Below are positions 22,437 to 34,911 of a DNA stretch of 64,000 nucleotides, in pieces. The notes beneath the pieces are model-generated. The model had not been told where the DNA came from. It did not search any database and saw nothing but the letters and a program-made list of their open reading frames with translations. The position numbers and the translations under genes were made by a program. Origin of the DNA: Eleusine coracana subsp. coracana (taxonomy: Eukaryota > Streptophyta > Magnoliopsida > Poales > Poaceae); NCBI GenBank assembly GCA_032690845.1, contig CM064430.1, positions 45,481,882-45,545,881 on the forward strand, read 5' to 3'. How positions within the stretch are numbered: the first letter of the stretch is position 1; each line of letters starts with the position of its first letter.

Positions 22437-25400
22437 TGTGGCTCCCTTTCCTGGAGGATCGAGGTCCCGAAGGTGCTAATAGCGCAGACACTTGATAATA
22501 TAATATTTATCTAAATTTAAGTTGAATACTACATCATTAAGGTTATCAGAGTGTAGCGTAATATTACAAGTTCATGAATGTTTTGAAAACAGCAGAAATA
22601 AATAACGTTCAGAAAACTACGAGCTCGACGATATAGCATAGTGATGATCCATGCCCGAAGAACATTACTCTAGCAGCACACAATATCACTGCGGCGGTGA
22701 GTCGGACTCCCAGTGGGCAGTCCAACACTCAGGGACTTGCATATCCCAAGGTATCGCATCTACAGGCAATTCTATTTTTTTATTACCTGAAAAATATAAT
22801 GGCCCAAAGCTTGAGTACTAATTACTCAGCAAGACTTACCCGTCGGATACCTAGATATGCAAAGCCTCTAATAGGTGGCTTGTTTAAAAGGACTCGCACT
22901 AAGCAACCTATTAGTTCTATGAAGTTTTAATTGTCAATTTAAATGGGTTGAGTCAAAATGTAACTTTAGTTACAACAAAAGGATAATAAAATAATATATA
23001 AAATTAATATGACATAAGAGCAATAATAATAATGATCGTCAACATCAATAAGCAGCATGATCCATTCCATAATATTAGGTGCAACTACGTGATTGACGCG
23101 GTGACCAAGTGGTACTCATTACTGTGAGGGACAGCAATTACAATCGATTTACACCAGCTGGGAAAACCCGAGATGCACGATACATACGCACCAATTAAGG
23201 TCGTATATGGCAACCTTCCGCAAGAAAAGCACCTACACCTCGGCCTGGGTGTGGTGACATCAAGTGGGCATGCCGTTCTGCCAACCGTACTTCGTGGTCT
23301 GAACCGCTCACTCCAGCAACAGGAGGGTCAATGACCAATACACCTTAACCGTCCTTAATGCAAGTGACCTTTAATGCTACATCGGTTTACTAGTGCCCAT
23401 AAGCTAGCATGCATTCGATATTGTTCAATACTTGATCAAGGGGCCGACCACAGACGGGTCCTAGGTTTGACAAGGCAGGACTACCACAGTCAACACCCAT
23501 GTGTTGTCACAAACCTATACATGCATTATCCCTGCCCGGTCATAAAATAAAAATAAACTTCTTTTAATAATTTCCGTTCCAGTGGTCACGTTCATTCCTT
23601 AGTAATAATGCTTTCTAACGAGACTAGTGATTACTAAGCATAGCATAACAGTATCGATTCTACCAAGTTCTAAGGACAGTAGCATAGGTCATTTGGATAT
23701 CATGCAAGGTGGGTTTCAATCAACTCCTATAACCTAATGCAACAATAATTATAGATACTAGTATTAATATAAACTAGCAAAATTTTGTAAAAAGGCGAAT
23801 GTAAACCAGGGCTTGCCTGGGTCAATGTTAGCGCTAGCAACTACAACTTATTGCTCTTGAGGGTCAACGTCCTTCTGAAAGTCTTTCTCTTGCTCCTGGT
23901 TGTCGTTACCAATATGACTGAATTGAATTAACGGCATTATCGGAATATCGTTGAATGTGATGATATGATGCATGCAAGCACATCGTGTTTTAATGTCAAT
24001 TAAAATTATTACTATATTCTCGAAGCCATATGCTTCAGAGAAGTTGGGTTGTTAATTAAGATTTTAGGTATATATATTCTTTATGTAATTAAACAAGGTA
24101 AAGAAGTGATATGAGCAATTAAATTAATTAATAAAGCAAACTTATGTTTCTGGATATGTGTGATTTACTGTGAACAGAGACTTATATGAGTGATTTTTAT
24201 GCCAAGTGTCAAGGGCAAATTATTTATAGAATAATTACTAGAATTAATTTAAACAATCACACTAAATAAATTCCAGGGCCTAAAGTAATTCTTATTTTAC
24301 CAAACAAGAATTTGTGATGGTAGATAATCATGTGTTTACTAAGCATGCCAAAAATCAGGGTTTAATTTGTTTCCTAGAATTTCTGGTGAATCAATTAGTA
24401 TTTTGGCAATTAAATGAATTAATAAAAATACATGTACAGAGACAACTATTTATCATTTTACTAAATTAGAGCACTGAAAGATGATTCCAACAAAAATTTG
24501 TTTGGGCCACATTGGGTTTGAATTCGATTTACTATGAGTTTCCAAAGTTTTAGGCAATTTTTGGTAATTTTCTAGTATTTCTGGTTTTTAGGGAAGCCAC
24601 GTATGCGCCGCATCAATGACACATCAGCTACACATTGGATCCAGCTCGGCTGCCAGTAGGCGCCAGTGGACTCGTCGGAGCGGGGTGGCTGCCGGCGGCT
24701 ACGGGCAGCGGAAACTCGCCGCGGTTGCGGGAAATTGCTGCGCGCATCGAGGTGGATGGATTGATGAAGGTTGCAAGGGTGGTGGCTCACCGGAGGGGTG
24801 CCAACGTCGAAAGGCGGCAGCGGAGGTCAAAGGTTCGACGACGTCGTGATTTATGCTCGAGGCAGGAAATTGGGTGCGGTCTTCTCCTACGGCTTCACGG
24901 GGACGAGGCGAAGATAGGTATCGTGTTGGCGTGCTTCGGGGAGGAGCAGAAGGTAGTGCTCATTGGCGAGGCGGCTCGGGATTTCCGGCAGAGTAGAGGC
25001 GGTGGTCGGGGAATACAGTGGTGCCAGCGATCTCGTGATGAAAATAAGGGAATGAAGGGTCAGGGAGACGCGTGGATGAGTTGCGCGTGCGTGAGAGGTG
25101 GAAAGAGGGTACGAGGCTTACCAGGGACGGGGAATTTTGGCTCACGGCGGAGGAGGTCGCCGGAGGGGTTCACTTCGGTTTTCCTTTCGATTCAACCAAT
25201 GCACGAGAGGAATCGGCCAAGCAGGGGCATGGAAAGGTGTAAGGGGGTGAGGCGCGCGTGATGGGTGTTTTGCTCGCGTGGGGGAAACAGTGGGACGGCG
25301 GCAACTGAGCTCGAGCTTCGGCTCTGCTCGACAATGGCAGAATAGGGAGGGAGAGGAGAAATAGAAGAGAGAGCAGTGGGCAGAGAGTGAGAGAGAGTGT

Positions 25401-26192
25401 GCTTGTGAACTCGTGGGTTCACTTTCAAGTTGCGTAGAGGGGAAGGAGTGAGTGGGGGAGTAGGAGCGGAGAGGAGGGGAGGAATTGAAGTCATCGCCGG
25501 GTCGCTCGGTGGCGTGCAGAGAGGAGCAGAGGGGAAGAAGGGAGCCGTTGGCGTGCGTGGTCGGCAAGGCAGAGCGGCAGAGAGCAGAGGGGGGCAGAGA
25601 GGCTGTAGCGCGCGCGGGGTCCTGAGGTGGAGGGGTGAAGGCAGGCCGTGGCGTGTGCCGGCGGTGGAGCTCTGCTCCTGCTGCGCCAATGGAGGAAGAA
25701 GGGAAAAAGATTTTCCTCTGAACCCCCTGGACTATTTTATTTCTTGCAAACAAGTCCTTGGTCAAAGATATTTCCAAAACAAATAGCTAGGGGCCTTCAA
25801 ATAAATTAGGATTTTGCACAAAGGTCCTCTGACATATTTGTGGTGCTCTGGTGGGACCCAATTGTGTAGAACACTTAGAAAAATTTTTAAATTCAAGTTC
25901 AATTTAAATAGGTTTCTAGGTTTAATTTAATTGTTGAGGTATTCCTAAATATGGTAAAATGCTCATTATATTCATAAAATTATATCTTAATATTACTAAT
26001 ATGATTATGAATTTAGTTGACATATGTTGTATAATAAAATTTCATTTGGCTCACAATTTATTTTGTAGGATTTTTGATTACCTGGAATTAATTTAAATAA
26101 TTGAAGTGAGGCTTCATTATTTCATACTATATTATTCATGATTTCGGCTTTTCATGTTTGTTAAATAGAAGTGAGACACCTGGGTTGTCACA
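22437..26192 (-). repeat. TE4 5' LTR (full length, about 3.76 kb)
   Basis: The ends match the left LTR. The central 23840-25585 is absent from the left copy. That part includes an AT-rich segment (about 23900-24600) and a GC-rich segment (24620-25690) in which a 211-codon Ser/Pro/Arg-rich ORF (25142-25777, minus) is open. The ORF has no recognisable domain and the left LTR keeps only its first part, so I do not call it a gene. Confidence 0.88.
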
Positions 26193-26197
26193 AGCTG

Positions 26198-26539
26198 TAG
26201 GAAGGAGTAGAAATAAGGATAACAACTAGCAAGCAACCTATACAAGTTAATTTAAGAAATATGAAGCAAACCCTAACTAGCAAGTTATGGGCAAGAACAA
26301 GTAAATGAAGAATAAGTAAATAAAGGACAAGAGAGGCACGAGATTTGTTCACCGAAGTTCAACTCCACAAAGAAGCATACGTCTCCGTTGAGGGATCCAC
26401 AAAGGATCGGGTCTCTTTCAACCCTAACTTCTCCAAGTGAGCACAAAGATCGAACTTGGTTTTCCACTAGCAATCTCCACAAAGGACGGGTCAATACAAA
26501 CTTCCCGAGGCGTCACCACACAAGTTGGGAGCTCTACGG
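26198..26539 (-). repeat. TE3 solo LTR, segment 2
   Basis: It lies between TE4 (with AGCTG at 26193-26197) and TE5 (with TACGG at 26535-26539). There is no ORF of note. It contains three spaced copies of a CACAAAG/GGATC-like word. Confidence 0.8.
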
Positions 26540-27689
26540 TGTAAGGATCATGATCATTGAGGTCACCCCAAGGTATGATGTTTTGGTGATAAATGACAAA
26601 CATGAAATATGACTAATATCTACACGAGTGTTGTTTATGTAGGAAACCTTTTCTATCTTATGATGATTGTCAACGATGTCCTAGGCGATTGATGACAATC
26701 ACCACAAGCATGGAGGCTTGTGAACTTGATGGAGTCCAAGGGTTGATGAAGATGGATCAAAGCGGAGAACAAGCTATGGTGCAAGTGTTTGGTACACTTG
26801 TCTAGTTGATAGGGCTTTGAGTCCATAGGAAAAACCAGACTATCAAGGGGGTCTAGGTCATTCTCTTAGGTCATATCTAGTCGGTGATGTGCAAGGTTGC
26901 TCGGTGGAATCATAGGCACTAGGTGATAGTGGAGAAGCCAAGGAGCTATTCGGAGAAGTCGGGAAACGAAGTCAAGCGAGGACGACAAGTTTTAGCTTTT
27001 GGACATAGAGGCCGGACAGAGGGGTCAGTGGAGACCAGACTGTACGGTCACTATGAGGAGTTGTCCAGGACTTAGAGCGAGGAGCAAGGATTTTATCTGT
27101 GGGAGATCTTGTACAGACCGCACGGTCCGTTCTACTGACCGGATGGTTCGGTCAGTAGGGATGACACAGGGCAGCGAGGAGACTTTGGCGTAGAATGTTT
27201 TTGGATTGGAGAGAGAAACGATCGGACGGTCCGGTCTACTGACCAGACGGTCCGATCAGTATAGGTTTCAGCACGGTCAGAGTGTTTTGTACACTGTGCT
27301 GCTGTGACCGGACTGTCCGGTTAGAAGGCCCAAGAAGCTGATTTCATGAGGCAACGGCTAGTTTGAGGTTGGGAGCCTATATAACTTCGTTGCTGGGGTC
27401 TTGGAGACCTCTCTTGGTCAGTGGAATACCTGAGAGCATTTGGTAAGGTCTAAGAGGAAAAGAGAAGAGCACTAGGAGGAGATATTGCATATCTTGAGAG
27501 TGCTAGAGGAGAGTAACTTGAGCATCTTGCACATCTAAGGCTAGGGTGTCCTTGAGGGTGTGATCTAGATTGTTACTCTTGGTCTATGGTGAGACCTAGA
27601 CCGGTTAGGTGTCGGTGATCGAGCCTATCATGATCAGTTATGAAGGCCGTCACACGTTTGTACACGGTTTGAGCTCGTCGGTGAAAGGG
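26540..27689 (+). repeat. TE5 5' LTR, missing its last ~600 bp
   Basis: It aligns with 43852-44979. The 3' copy then continues for another 600 bp to 45581. Here the sequence jumps straight from GTGAAAGGG to the primer-binding site. A TATATAA box is at 27378-27384. The TSD shows this is the true outer end. Confidence 0.85.
27116..27322 (+). promoter_or_regulatory. Palindrome array in TE5 U3 (GACCGGACGGTCCGGTC type)
   Basis: Five imperfect 17-bp dyads start at 27116, 27137, 27220, 27241 and 27306. Centres within each pair are 21 bp apart, and the fifth is 65 bp after the fourth. The array ends about 55 bp upstream of the TATA box. Similar CCGGACNGTCCGG words are common in grass LTRs to my knowledge; their function is not known to me. 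Confidence 0.75.
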
Positions 27690-27699
27690 TATCAGAGCC
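27688..27699 (+). other. TE5 primer-binding site (tRNA-iMet)
   Basis: GGTATCAGAGCC, one base short of the full TGGTATCAGAGC at its left side, where the LTR deletion joins. Confidence 0.75.
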
Positions 27700-27752
27700 A
27701 AATGCTCAGTATAAGGCTTAATCGCCTTGAGTAGTGACCGTATTGAGTTGGG

Positions 27753-28899
27753 ATGTCAATCCATTCGGGGCCGGGTCATGGCTCATGGAAGGATCGCTTT
27801 AAAAGCTACCTAAATGCCATGATTCCGGATGAGTTGATGGATACTCTTGTGGACTTTGCCAATACCTTTATCGATGATCATATGTATGATGATTGTGATG
27901 ATTGTGTGGATGTGCATTGTTCTGGTGAGTGTCTAGATTCTTCTAGCAATGACTTGATAGGTTGCTCTACTAGTGTGCCTAATATGATGATTGATAATGA
28001 TGTGTCTCTTGATCTTGCTTGCTCTACTAGCATGACTAGTATTGATGATGTTTGTGAACCTCCTATTGACCATGCTAGTATTTCTCTTGTTGAGGAGTTC
28101 TTTGCTTTTCATGCTAATGACAATGAGGACTTACTTTACTGTCATATTCGCTTGTGAGGTATTATCGACAGGATTGGGGCAACTTCTTTCGAGTTTCCCA
28201 AGATTGTGATAGTTGAGAAGATCCTTTCCTTGCTTCCGAGTAGCAAGCTCTTCTACATCACCCTTGACCTTCTCATGGAGAAGAGCCTCTTCGTCAAGGT
28301 CGTGATTGAGCTGCTCTTCAAGGATGAGGAGATCACCGCAACCATGGCGTGGAAGAAGACATCCAAGACAAACCATAAAACATCTTCAGGCAAAGGGAAA
28401 GAAGTAGCTTCGAGATCAAACTTCTTTGATCCCTCCACAAGATTGTCTTGCAACAACTTCTACAACCCCTTCGGAGCAAGACATTCATCGGGTGCTTCGT
28501 CAAGCTCTACCTCAAGTGTCATTCCAAGTTCTACTCCAAGCACCTTGGGTGGACCGAGCATTGGTGTAGGGGGAGCACCAACAACAATGTTCGCTCGATC
28601 ATTTGAGATGATCAATCTTGCGGCTTCGGCTCCGGCGCCTCCACCTCATCCACTCCCTCCACCACAAGATCATCTTTGCCATCTTTGTCGAGCTCACCAA
28701 CAGGATCTCCTCTTTGAACTTGGTGAATTTGTGAGAAATCCAAATGATAACCTTTGTGAGAATCTATTGAGCATCTATGATCTTGTGTGTAGGATAAACT
28801 CTTTCAGGGGACTTCGGAGGATTGCACCACATGAAGTGATTGACAAGCTCCTCCAGCAAATCACAACTCCTAAGAGGGGTTTCTTACTTCAGGAGGTAG
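27753..28899 (+). pseudogene. TE5 gag-like region, 5' part
   Basis: There are two open blocks: 27753-28157 (acidic, DELMDTLVDFANTFIDDH, many Asp/Ser/Cys) and 28206-28899 in another frame (Lys-rich, then Ser/Thr/Pro-rich). No zinc knuckle is visible. Position between primer-binding site and protease argues for gag, but the sequence is not clearly a known gag domain. TE6 interrupts it at 28900; the sequence resumes at 38828. Confidence 0.5.
28895..28899 (+). repeat. TE6 left target-site duplication GGTAG
   Basis: GGTAG is repeated exactly at 38823-38827. Confidence 0.9.
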
Positions 28900-30381
28900 T
28901 GTTGGTCGTAACTACGCACCCACTTATATACCGCAAGAGGACGGTGTACGATTGTAGCACTTTTTCCCTTGAATTGAGTATTCCAAGGTTTATCGAATCC
29001 ACTGGGACCTTAGAGATAATTAAACAAAGTTAATAGTAAAAGATCTAGTCAAAGCTACTGTCAAGTTCAGGTTGCATGAGGGGAACTGCCCAACACAAAG
29101 GTGCGCCAGACAGCAAATCTGTTATTGCACCGATCGACGCAGATGTTGAGCCGATTGACACGGGGGTGAATCTAAGCCAAAGTGTGCCAGATGCCTTTGT
29201 AAGCCTAAGCTGTTATGTGAGTAGCCAAGTATCTAATAGTGAGATCATAACCAGGAAGTCTAATCAAATAGCATCTTAATGGATAATTACGTGGATCAAT
29301 GAAAACCTATAATGAATAAGACCACCCTGCTTTCTGAGTGGCTCCCGATTTATCGCTGCCGAGAGAAAACCCTTAAACACGTGAGTATCTTGCCTTACTC
29401 AACTATCCAATAGTGCTATGCAGGTTTAGTGTTGTCACCGCTAAACCACACTACTAGCATCGTCAAGCAAACATAACCAATACAATGTCCGAATACTATC
29501 CTAATCACCACGATCAAATAATATCTACTTACTTAGCCTAGAACTAAGCAATTGGAATAGGCACATGCATGATTATAGAATCAAGATAGACAAATCACCA
29601 AAATCATCGTCAACATATTCAATCATCCTTGAGATACATAGACTAAGATTCATCACCGTTGAGATGGCCTACCTTGACGGATCAACTCTTACACCAATCG
29701 TTCTTGAAACTCAACTAGAGATCTATTCTAACGGGGCAAGCCCCGGTGGCTCTAACTCACGGATCTGTTGTCCCTTTGTTGCCTCTGTTGTCTCTATTTT
29801 TCTTTTTCACGACCAGGGGTTCACAGGTATTTATAAAGGTTCTACTCGTGAAGGACTCGGTTTCTAGCAAATAAGGCGGTTGTGCCGATCGGCGCAGGAT
29901 TGCGCTGATCTGCGCAAGTCGTGCCTCCTCTGGTTTCTCCTCCAGGTCGGTTCCTCAGTCTTCCATAGCTGCCATGTGGACCCTTTCCTTTGAGATAAAT
30001 CCTTGTACTGCATGTCGAGATTTTGAAGTTCCATAAATCTTCCAGGCAAATATCTTCAAGAGTCTTGCGCAGATAAACTTCCATAAACATGTGGAATGGG
30101 TCTCGGTCACTTCTGTGGGCCAAAACACCCTTACGCTGATCGGCTCATGGACCGCACAGATCGGCACACTGGGCTTCTTCAGTACTTTTTGTTGGTTCTG
30201 GATGCCTGTCCTATCCAGCATCACTTAAATCACCAATTTTACCCGTTTCTGTAATAGAGCTCCAAAAAACGCATATACAAATATATGGGCAATATCATAG
30301 GTAAATGGCCTAAATTAGTATCAATTATGCTCTAATTAGGGTAATATTCTCATATAAAAGGGGCACTTGGGAGTGCCAACA
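28900..30381 (-). repeat. TE6 3' LTR
   Basis: It aligns with 37382-38822. On the minus strand a TATAAAT box is at 29829-29835. Palindromic units lie upstream of it (29881-29916, 30133-30167) and one pair lies downstream (29126-29163). Relative to the right LTR it has an extra 24 bases at about 29731-29754 bounded by TCTAAC repeats. The adjoining AGTGTGGGGGAAC (minus, 30382-30394) is the polypurine tract. Confidence 0.9.
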
Positions 30382-30394
30382 GTTCCCCCACACT

Positions 30395-32625
30395 TAAACC
30401 TTTGCTTGTCCCGAGTAAAGTAAAAGAAAGAAAAATCAAAGAACATACTCTTTCTATCATAAAAGATATCTCAAATCAGCAAATGTTGAGCATTGTTCTA
30501 TTGTGGTGTATTTCATACTGGTATTCAGCAAAATAGTTCAAATATGAGCATAAAGCTTAAAGTTTCTCCCCAAAGCAATAAATCATGTCCAACTCACAAA
30601 TTATAACTTTTCCACTAATGTAAATCACTTAAAAGATTGTTGTGTACATAAATAATCTATCTTCCAAGTAATCCAAGGCAACAACTCATCTTTCAAATCA
30701 ATCTACCTATATTGCACATCATAATTATCAAATAATATTTGTGTAAGGCTTATATGAGTAGCTAGGTGATGTAATTCAAGGATTGCAAACATAAATCAAC
30801 AATATATTATAAAGCTAGGAGATTATTCTTTGTTGGAATTATAGAAACTTTATCAAGATGGTCCTTAAGAAAGAAAAATTTAAGAAAGGACTCATACTTT
30901 AGATATGTGGACATGTGCATAGTAAAAATTTGATCTTGGAAGAAAAAAGAACTACCATTATCAGATTGCACATGGTTGGAATGATTCATGGCTATATTAG
31001 GATGAATTTCAAGAATAAGCATGTCATATACCATCCCCCCACACTTAAAATTTTGCTAGTCCCTTAGCAAACAGCAGAGTTTTTCCTTTTTTTCTTTTCT
31101 TTTTTCTTTTTTTTATTTTGCTCTCTCTTGTGCCGATCGGTTCAGAGTGCGCCGATCGGCTCTCAACCCAAATTTACCAAAATTTGTTGGTAGTTGATTC
31201 TTCTGGCTTCGACATTTATTCAAGAATTAGATATAGCCAGAAATATAGGATGTGGTCAAGGAATAATACTCAACAAGATATTTTGAGTTTATGGTAGGAT
31301 ACTCAGCGGAATTGAATTTTTGCATGAGTAATTCAAGGCTAGAAAAAGATACACAAAGATTTGCCATCTTAGTAAAGTTTATACCAAAAAGAATTAAATC
31401 CTAACTGAACTCAATCATCAATTTAATATTTATCTACTTATCAAAGGTTCATGAGAACTGCTCAAAATATGGCATTGGTAGGTACGGATCTTGAAGAGAA
31501 TAAATTCCAAAGTTCACAATATGAAAATATATTTATGAAAAGATTGGTAATAAGTTATTATCATAATTTGGACAATACAAATGAAGCACATGGGTACTCA
31601 AAATTGCTCCACATAAGACATATTTACCGAATAATCATTAAGTGTGAGTTTGAAATTTTTATTCAATGCTCAACATTATTTGGTCTTCATCAGTAATTTT
31701 CAAGAAAGAAGAAATAATTCAATTCTCCTAAAAGAGCATAACCGTCACCATTATATTAAGATCGAGACCCGAATACATGGTGATGATTTTTGTACACACT
31801 TGCATAAAAATAAAACTACTACTAACACTCTTGCATAAAATTAAAACTACTACTAACACACTTGCATAATATTAAAACTACTACTAACACACTTGCATGA
31901 AAGTAAACACACCCGATACATGGTTTCCCAACCCGCTCACACACGCATAAGCAAATAAAGAAAAAGATTGCAAAAATAAGAGAAAACGCAAACCGGAAAA
32001 CCAATACACGTGCCAACTCCTAGGCACTCTATTGAAATGGAGGTGGAGACGGTGGCTGAACATAACCATAGCACCGCGCCTTGAGTCGCTCGAACTCCTC
32101 CACCATCGCCTCGTGGTTGTCCCTCTGATGGGACATGGCGTCCTCCACGTGCTCGATGTAGTGCATGTTGTTATCGATGTACCCCTACATGGGTACGAAG
32201 AAGTCTGCACTGTGCACAGGAGGCACTACAGGTACATGTCCTTGGTACCTATAGTCAATACGTGCACTGAAGTAGGTCGCGCCCACCGGCACGTCGCCTG
32301 CGCCGACCGGCGCAGAGGGCTGTGAACTGCCCGCTACGTCCCCCCATCCTGGCTGGTACTGCTGAGGTCCCTGGCGTGAATTCTAGGAGTCCCACTCGCT
32401 ACCGGCTGCTATAGATGCCATCGGTTGTTGAACCCACGCATGGCAGTTCTTGAGAATTCGGCCCCTGTTCAGGAGACCTTCCTCAAGCCAAATTCCTCCC
32501 TCCAGCTTGTAATAGAGGAAAATTCCAAGCTCCGCACACGGGAGCCTTACGTTGGTGCCACCGACATGGAAGCCGGCATGAACACTTCTCGTGACAATAT
32601 TGTCATAAGTCGTATTCTCGCTGAC
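30395..32625 (-). other. TE6 non-coding region between extra ORF and 3' LTR
   Basis: AT-rich, with no convincing ORF. A second GTGTGGGGGG tract at about 31033-31042 (minus) resembles the polypurine tract and could be a spare priming site. Four repeats of a 34-bp unit with ACTACTAACAC lie at about 31805-31895. Confidence 0.55.
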
Positions 32626-33640
32626 CTACGTCGCGAACTCCCACTTGTCGCCGCGCCCTCCCGGTCCATTGCCGTCATAGACGAGGGCTGCTAGGCGTTG
32701 AAGATAGGCCCCGAAGGCCAACTTCTTGCTCGCTTTGCCCCTCTTGTCGAGCCAACCCCGCACCATCACCGACATGGGGTTGCAGTGAGATGGACTCACG
32801 ATGGCGTTGTAGAGCCGCCGCAAATCCGCATCGGTGACATTGCTGGAGTCGATCTTGTCGCCTGTGCGCGCTGCCAACCACCGATGGAAGACTTGAATGG
32901 TCGGGTTGCGGATGTTGCCGCACTTTATCTCCTCCACGAGCGAGAGCCGCCTCCAAAAGGAGTCAAACTCCTCATGTCCCAAGATGTCAGAGACGTCGGC
33001 GCCGGCATCAAAGCTGAAGGCTAGGGCTGTCGTCTCCAGGGTCACCGTGTAGCTGATGTCTTGGACGCGGAAGTTGACGGCCTCATTTCCGACTTCGTTG
33101 GTGCTGAACCTCATCGTAGAGGCAACCTCGGTGGTGATGTCGAGGTTGTAGTCCATGGGAAGGTGGTGGAAGTCCATCCAGCCGAAATTGCTGAGCATCC
33201 TCTCTAGGTCCTCCACATGCCGATCGTGGTGAGAAAGGTCTCGTCCAAGTCGAAGATGGGGATGAATCTTCTCCTCACCACGAGGTAGTGCTCCTGTTCC
33301 TCCGCGCTCAGGAGGGTGAAGCCTTCCTCTACCGCGCTAGCACGAATGCCGGTGATGGTGGTGATCAGGGAACCCCATGACTTGCTACCGTTTGGCTCCT
33401 CGTAGCATGCCGCACCGGAAGGGGCGCGCCAGAGACGGAGTGGCAGGCGCGGATCTCGTAGTTTGCCACCACCGAGCTGGTGGATGCACCACCCACCGAC
33501 ATATCGTCGCTAGCGCTGGAGCCCCCTCTCGCCAAGGAGTCACTGCTCGACTCACCGTTGTCGCTAGAACTGCTTCCCCGACGCAGCCTCTTGCACAACT
33601 TGTCGATGGAGGAGCGGAGACGATCCATCTGCAAGGAATG
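32626..33640 (-). pseudogene. TE6 Athila-type extra ORF
   Basis: It probably starts near 33632 (MDRLRSSIDKLCKRL), with a Ser-rich N-terminus. It then changes frame at least once (about 33365 and 33217) to reach the 196-codon block at 32626-33216. That block has FDSFWRRLSLVEEIKCGNI, RNPTIQVFHRWLA and VTDADLRRLYNAI, which resemble the plant ORF found between pol and the 3' LTR of grass Athila-like elements. Its role is unknown; it has been discussed as env-like, but I see no signal peptide or transmembrane segment. Confidence 0.6.
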
Positions 33641-34911
33641 TGGAACGTGTGCGAGATCGTGGGTAGTGGGAAAGGTGGAGAGATTACCGGGATGGTGTGC
33701 CGAACTGGGGGTGCCTAGCCTCCCTTTTATAGTCTGGGAAACTTCCAGGAGAAGGACCTGCCACAAAATTTTAAAATTCGAGAGCATGTCGATCGGCGCA
33801 GGGTTGCGTCGATCGGCACAATTCAAATTTTAATCGCTCTGACAACTGTGGCGCTTGATTCCTATCCTTCACCTCGCTTCCCGGTACATTATGTTGGTTG
33901 GCAGGGGAACAGCACGAAATCCCGACATCTTGATCGATAGTGTCGTCTCCTTTTCTTTTTCATGTCTCCTCTGCACCGCACACCTGCATAACAATCACAC
34001 CTATTCCTCAAAATCAACGCATGTCGCCCTTGTCGCCCATTTGGGAACTGCATGGGTAGCTGCGCCGATCGGCGCAGTAGGGCGCCGAATGGCGCAAGTC
34101 CCTTGAATCTTGTCTTTTGGTCCAGCGCTGATCCAGATGCATTGTGTCCATCTCTTTCACCTAATTTTCCATTTTTCCAATGTTCCTGTAGCATTGTCAT
34201 ACGTGGCAGGGGCCCATCTGGTGATAGCGCCGATCGGTGCTGATGCGCGCTGATCGACGCGACGTCCAATCTTACTCCTTGCCCCTTGCACCTTCGCTAG
34301 ATGTTGCTCCTCATCCTTTCCTACATCATTTAGCAACCATTTTGCCACAAAAATTAATTCAAAAAGATTTTTAATTATCTCAAAAATTGCTCCTTTTTGA
34401 AAATTGTTGTGCAAGTTAATTCTTAGCACCCTTTCGATTCTGGGCGTCGTCAGCTTCCTGTCCTGATGTGGGCAATAATACGCTGATTGGTGCGGAGTTG
34501 CACCGATAGGCGCAAACACTGTTCCTTTCTGTTTTTGGTCTTTCTTTTGTTTTATTCCTACGTTGTTAGTCTATAGAATGTATATACACAATTTTGTATA
34601 AATAAACAGACTATACAAGAGCACACAAGAATTAAGCACACACTTTTTCTATTTCTTTTATTCGGAAGATTGTCTTTATTAAAAGCTAGCAAATTAAAAA
34701 TACCGGGTTACCCTCCCGACCAGCACTAATTAACTAAGTGAAACGGGTTGCCCTCTCGCAAGCACTAAACAACTTCTAAATCCCCCGATCAGTGGGTTGC
34801 CTCCCAAGAGCGCTCTAGTTATTTAGAGGTCAAAGAGCTTGACCTCCCCACAAACAATCAATCCTTAGTGTCGCGGTGCGGGATATGAAGTCATGACACT
34901 ACAAGGTTCTC
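33641..34911 (-). other. TE6 region where pol should be
   Basis: There are no RT, RNase H or integrase motifs in any frame. It contains three palindrome pairs. The part at 34690-34830 (GGTTGCCTCCCAAGAG...) resembles the post-pol spacer of Athila elements, so pol appears cleanly removed between it and the protease. Confidence 0.6.

Larger units (their letters stand above)
12086..26192 (-). mobile_element. TE4: Tekay-like Ty3/gypsy chromovirus
   Basis: LTRs at 12086-14112 and 22437-26192 share ends TGTGGCTCC and GTCACA. The flanks are AGCTA and AGCTG, a one-mismatch target-site duplication. The tRNA-iMet primer-binding site at 22422-22434 and polypurine tract at 14113-14125 both give minus orientation. 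Gag, protease, RT/RNase H, integrase and a chromodomain are present in that order. Very long LTRs and the chromodomain sequence (KVQWSNHSEDEST) fit the Tekay/Del clade. Two extra ORFs lie between the 5' LTR and gag. Stops in gag and integrase make it defective. Confidence 0.92.

Noticed and set aside
25142..25777. 211-codon minus ORF in the TE4 5' LTR
   Set aside because: Low-complexity Ser/Pro/Arg, no domain, and largely missing from the sister LTR. Recorded as an observation, not a gene.
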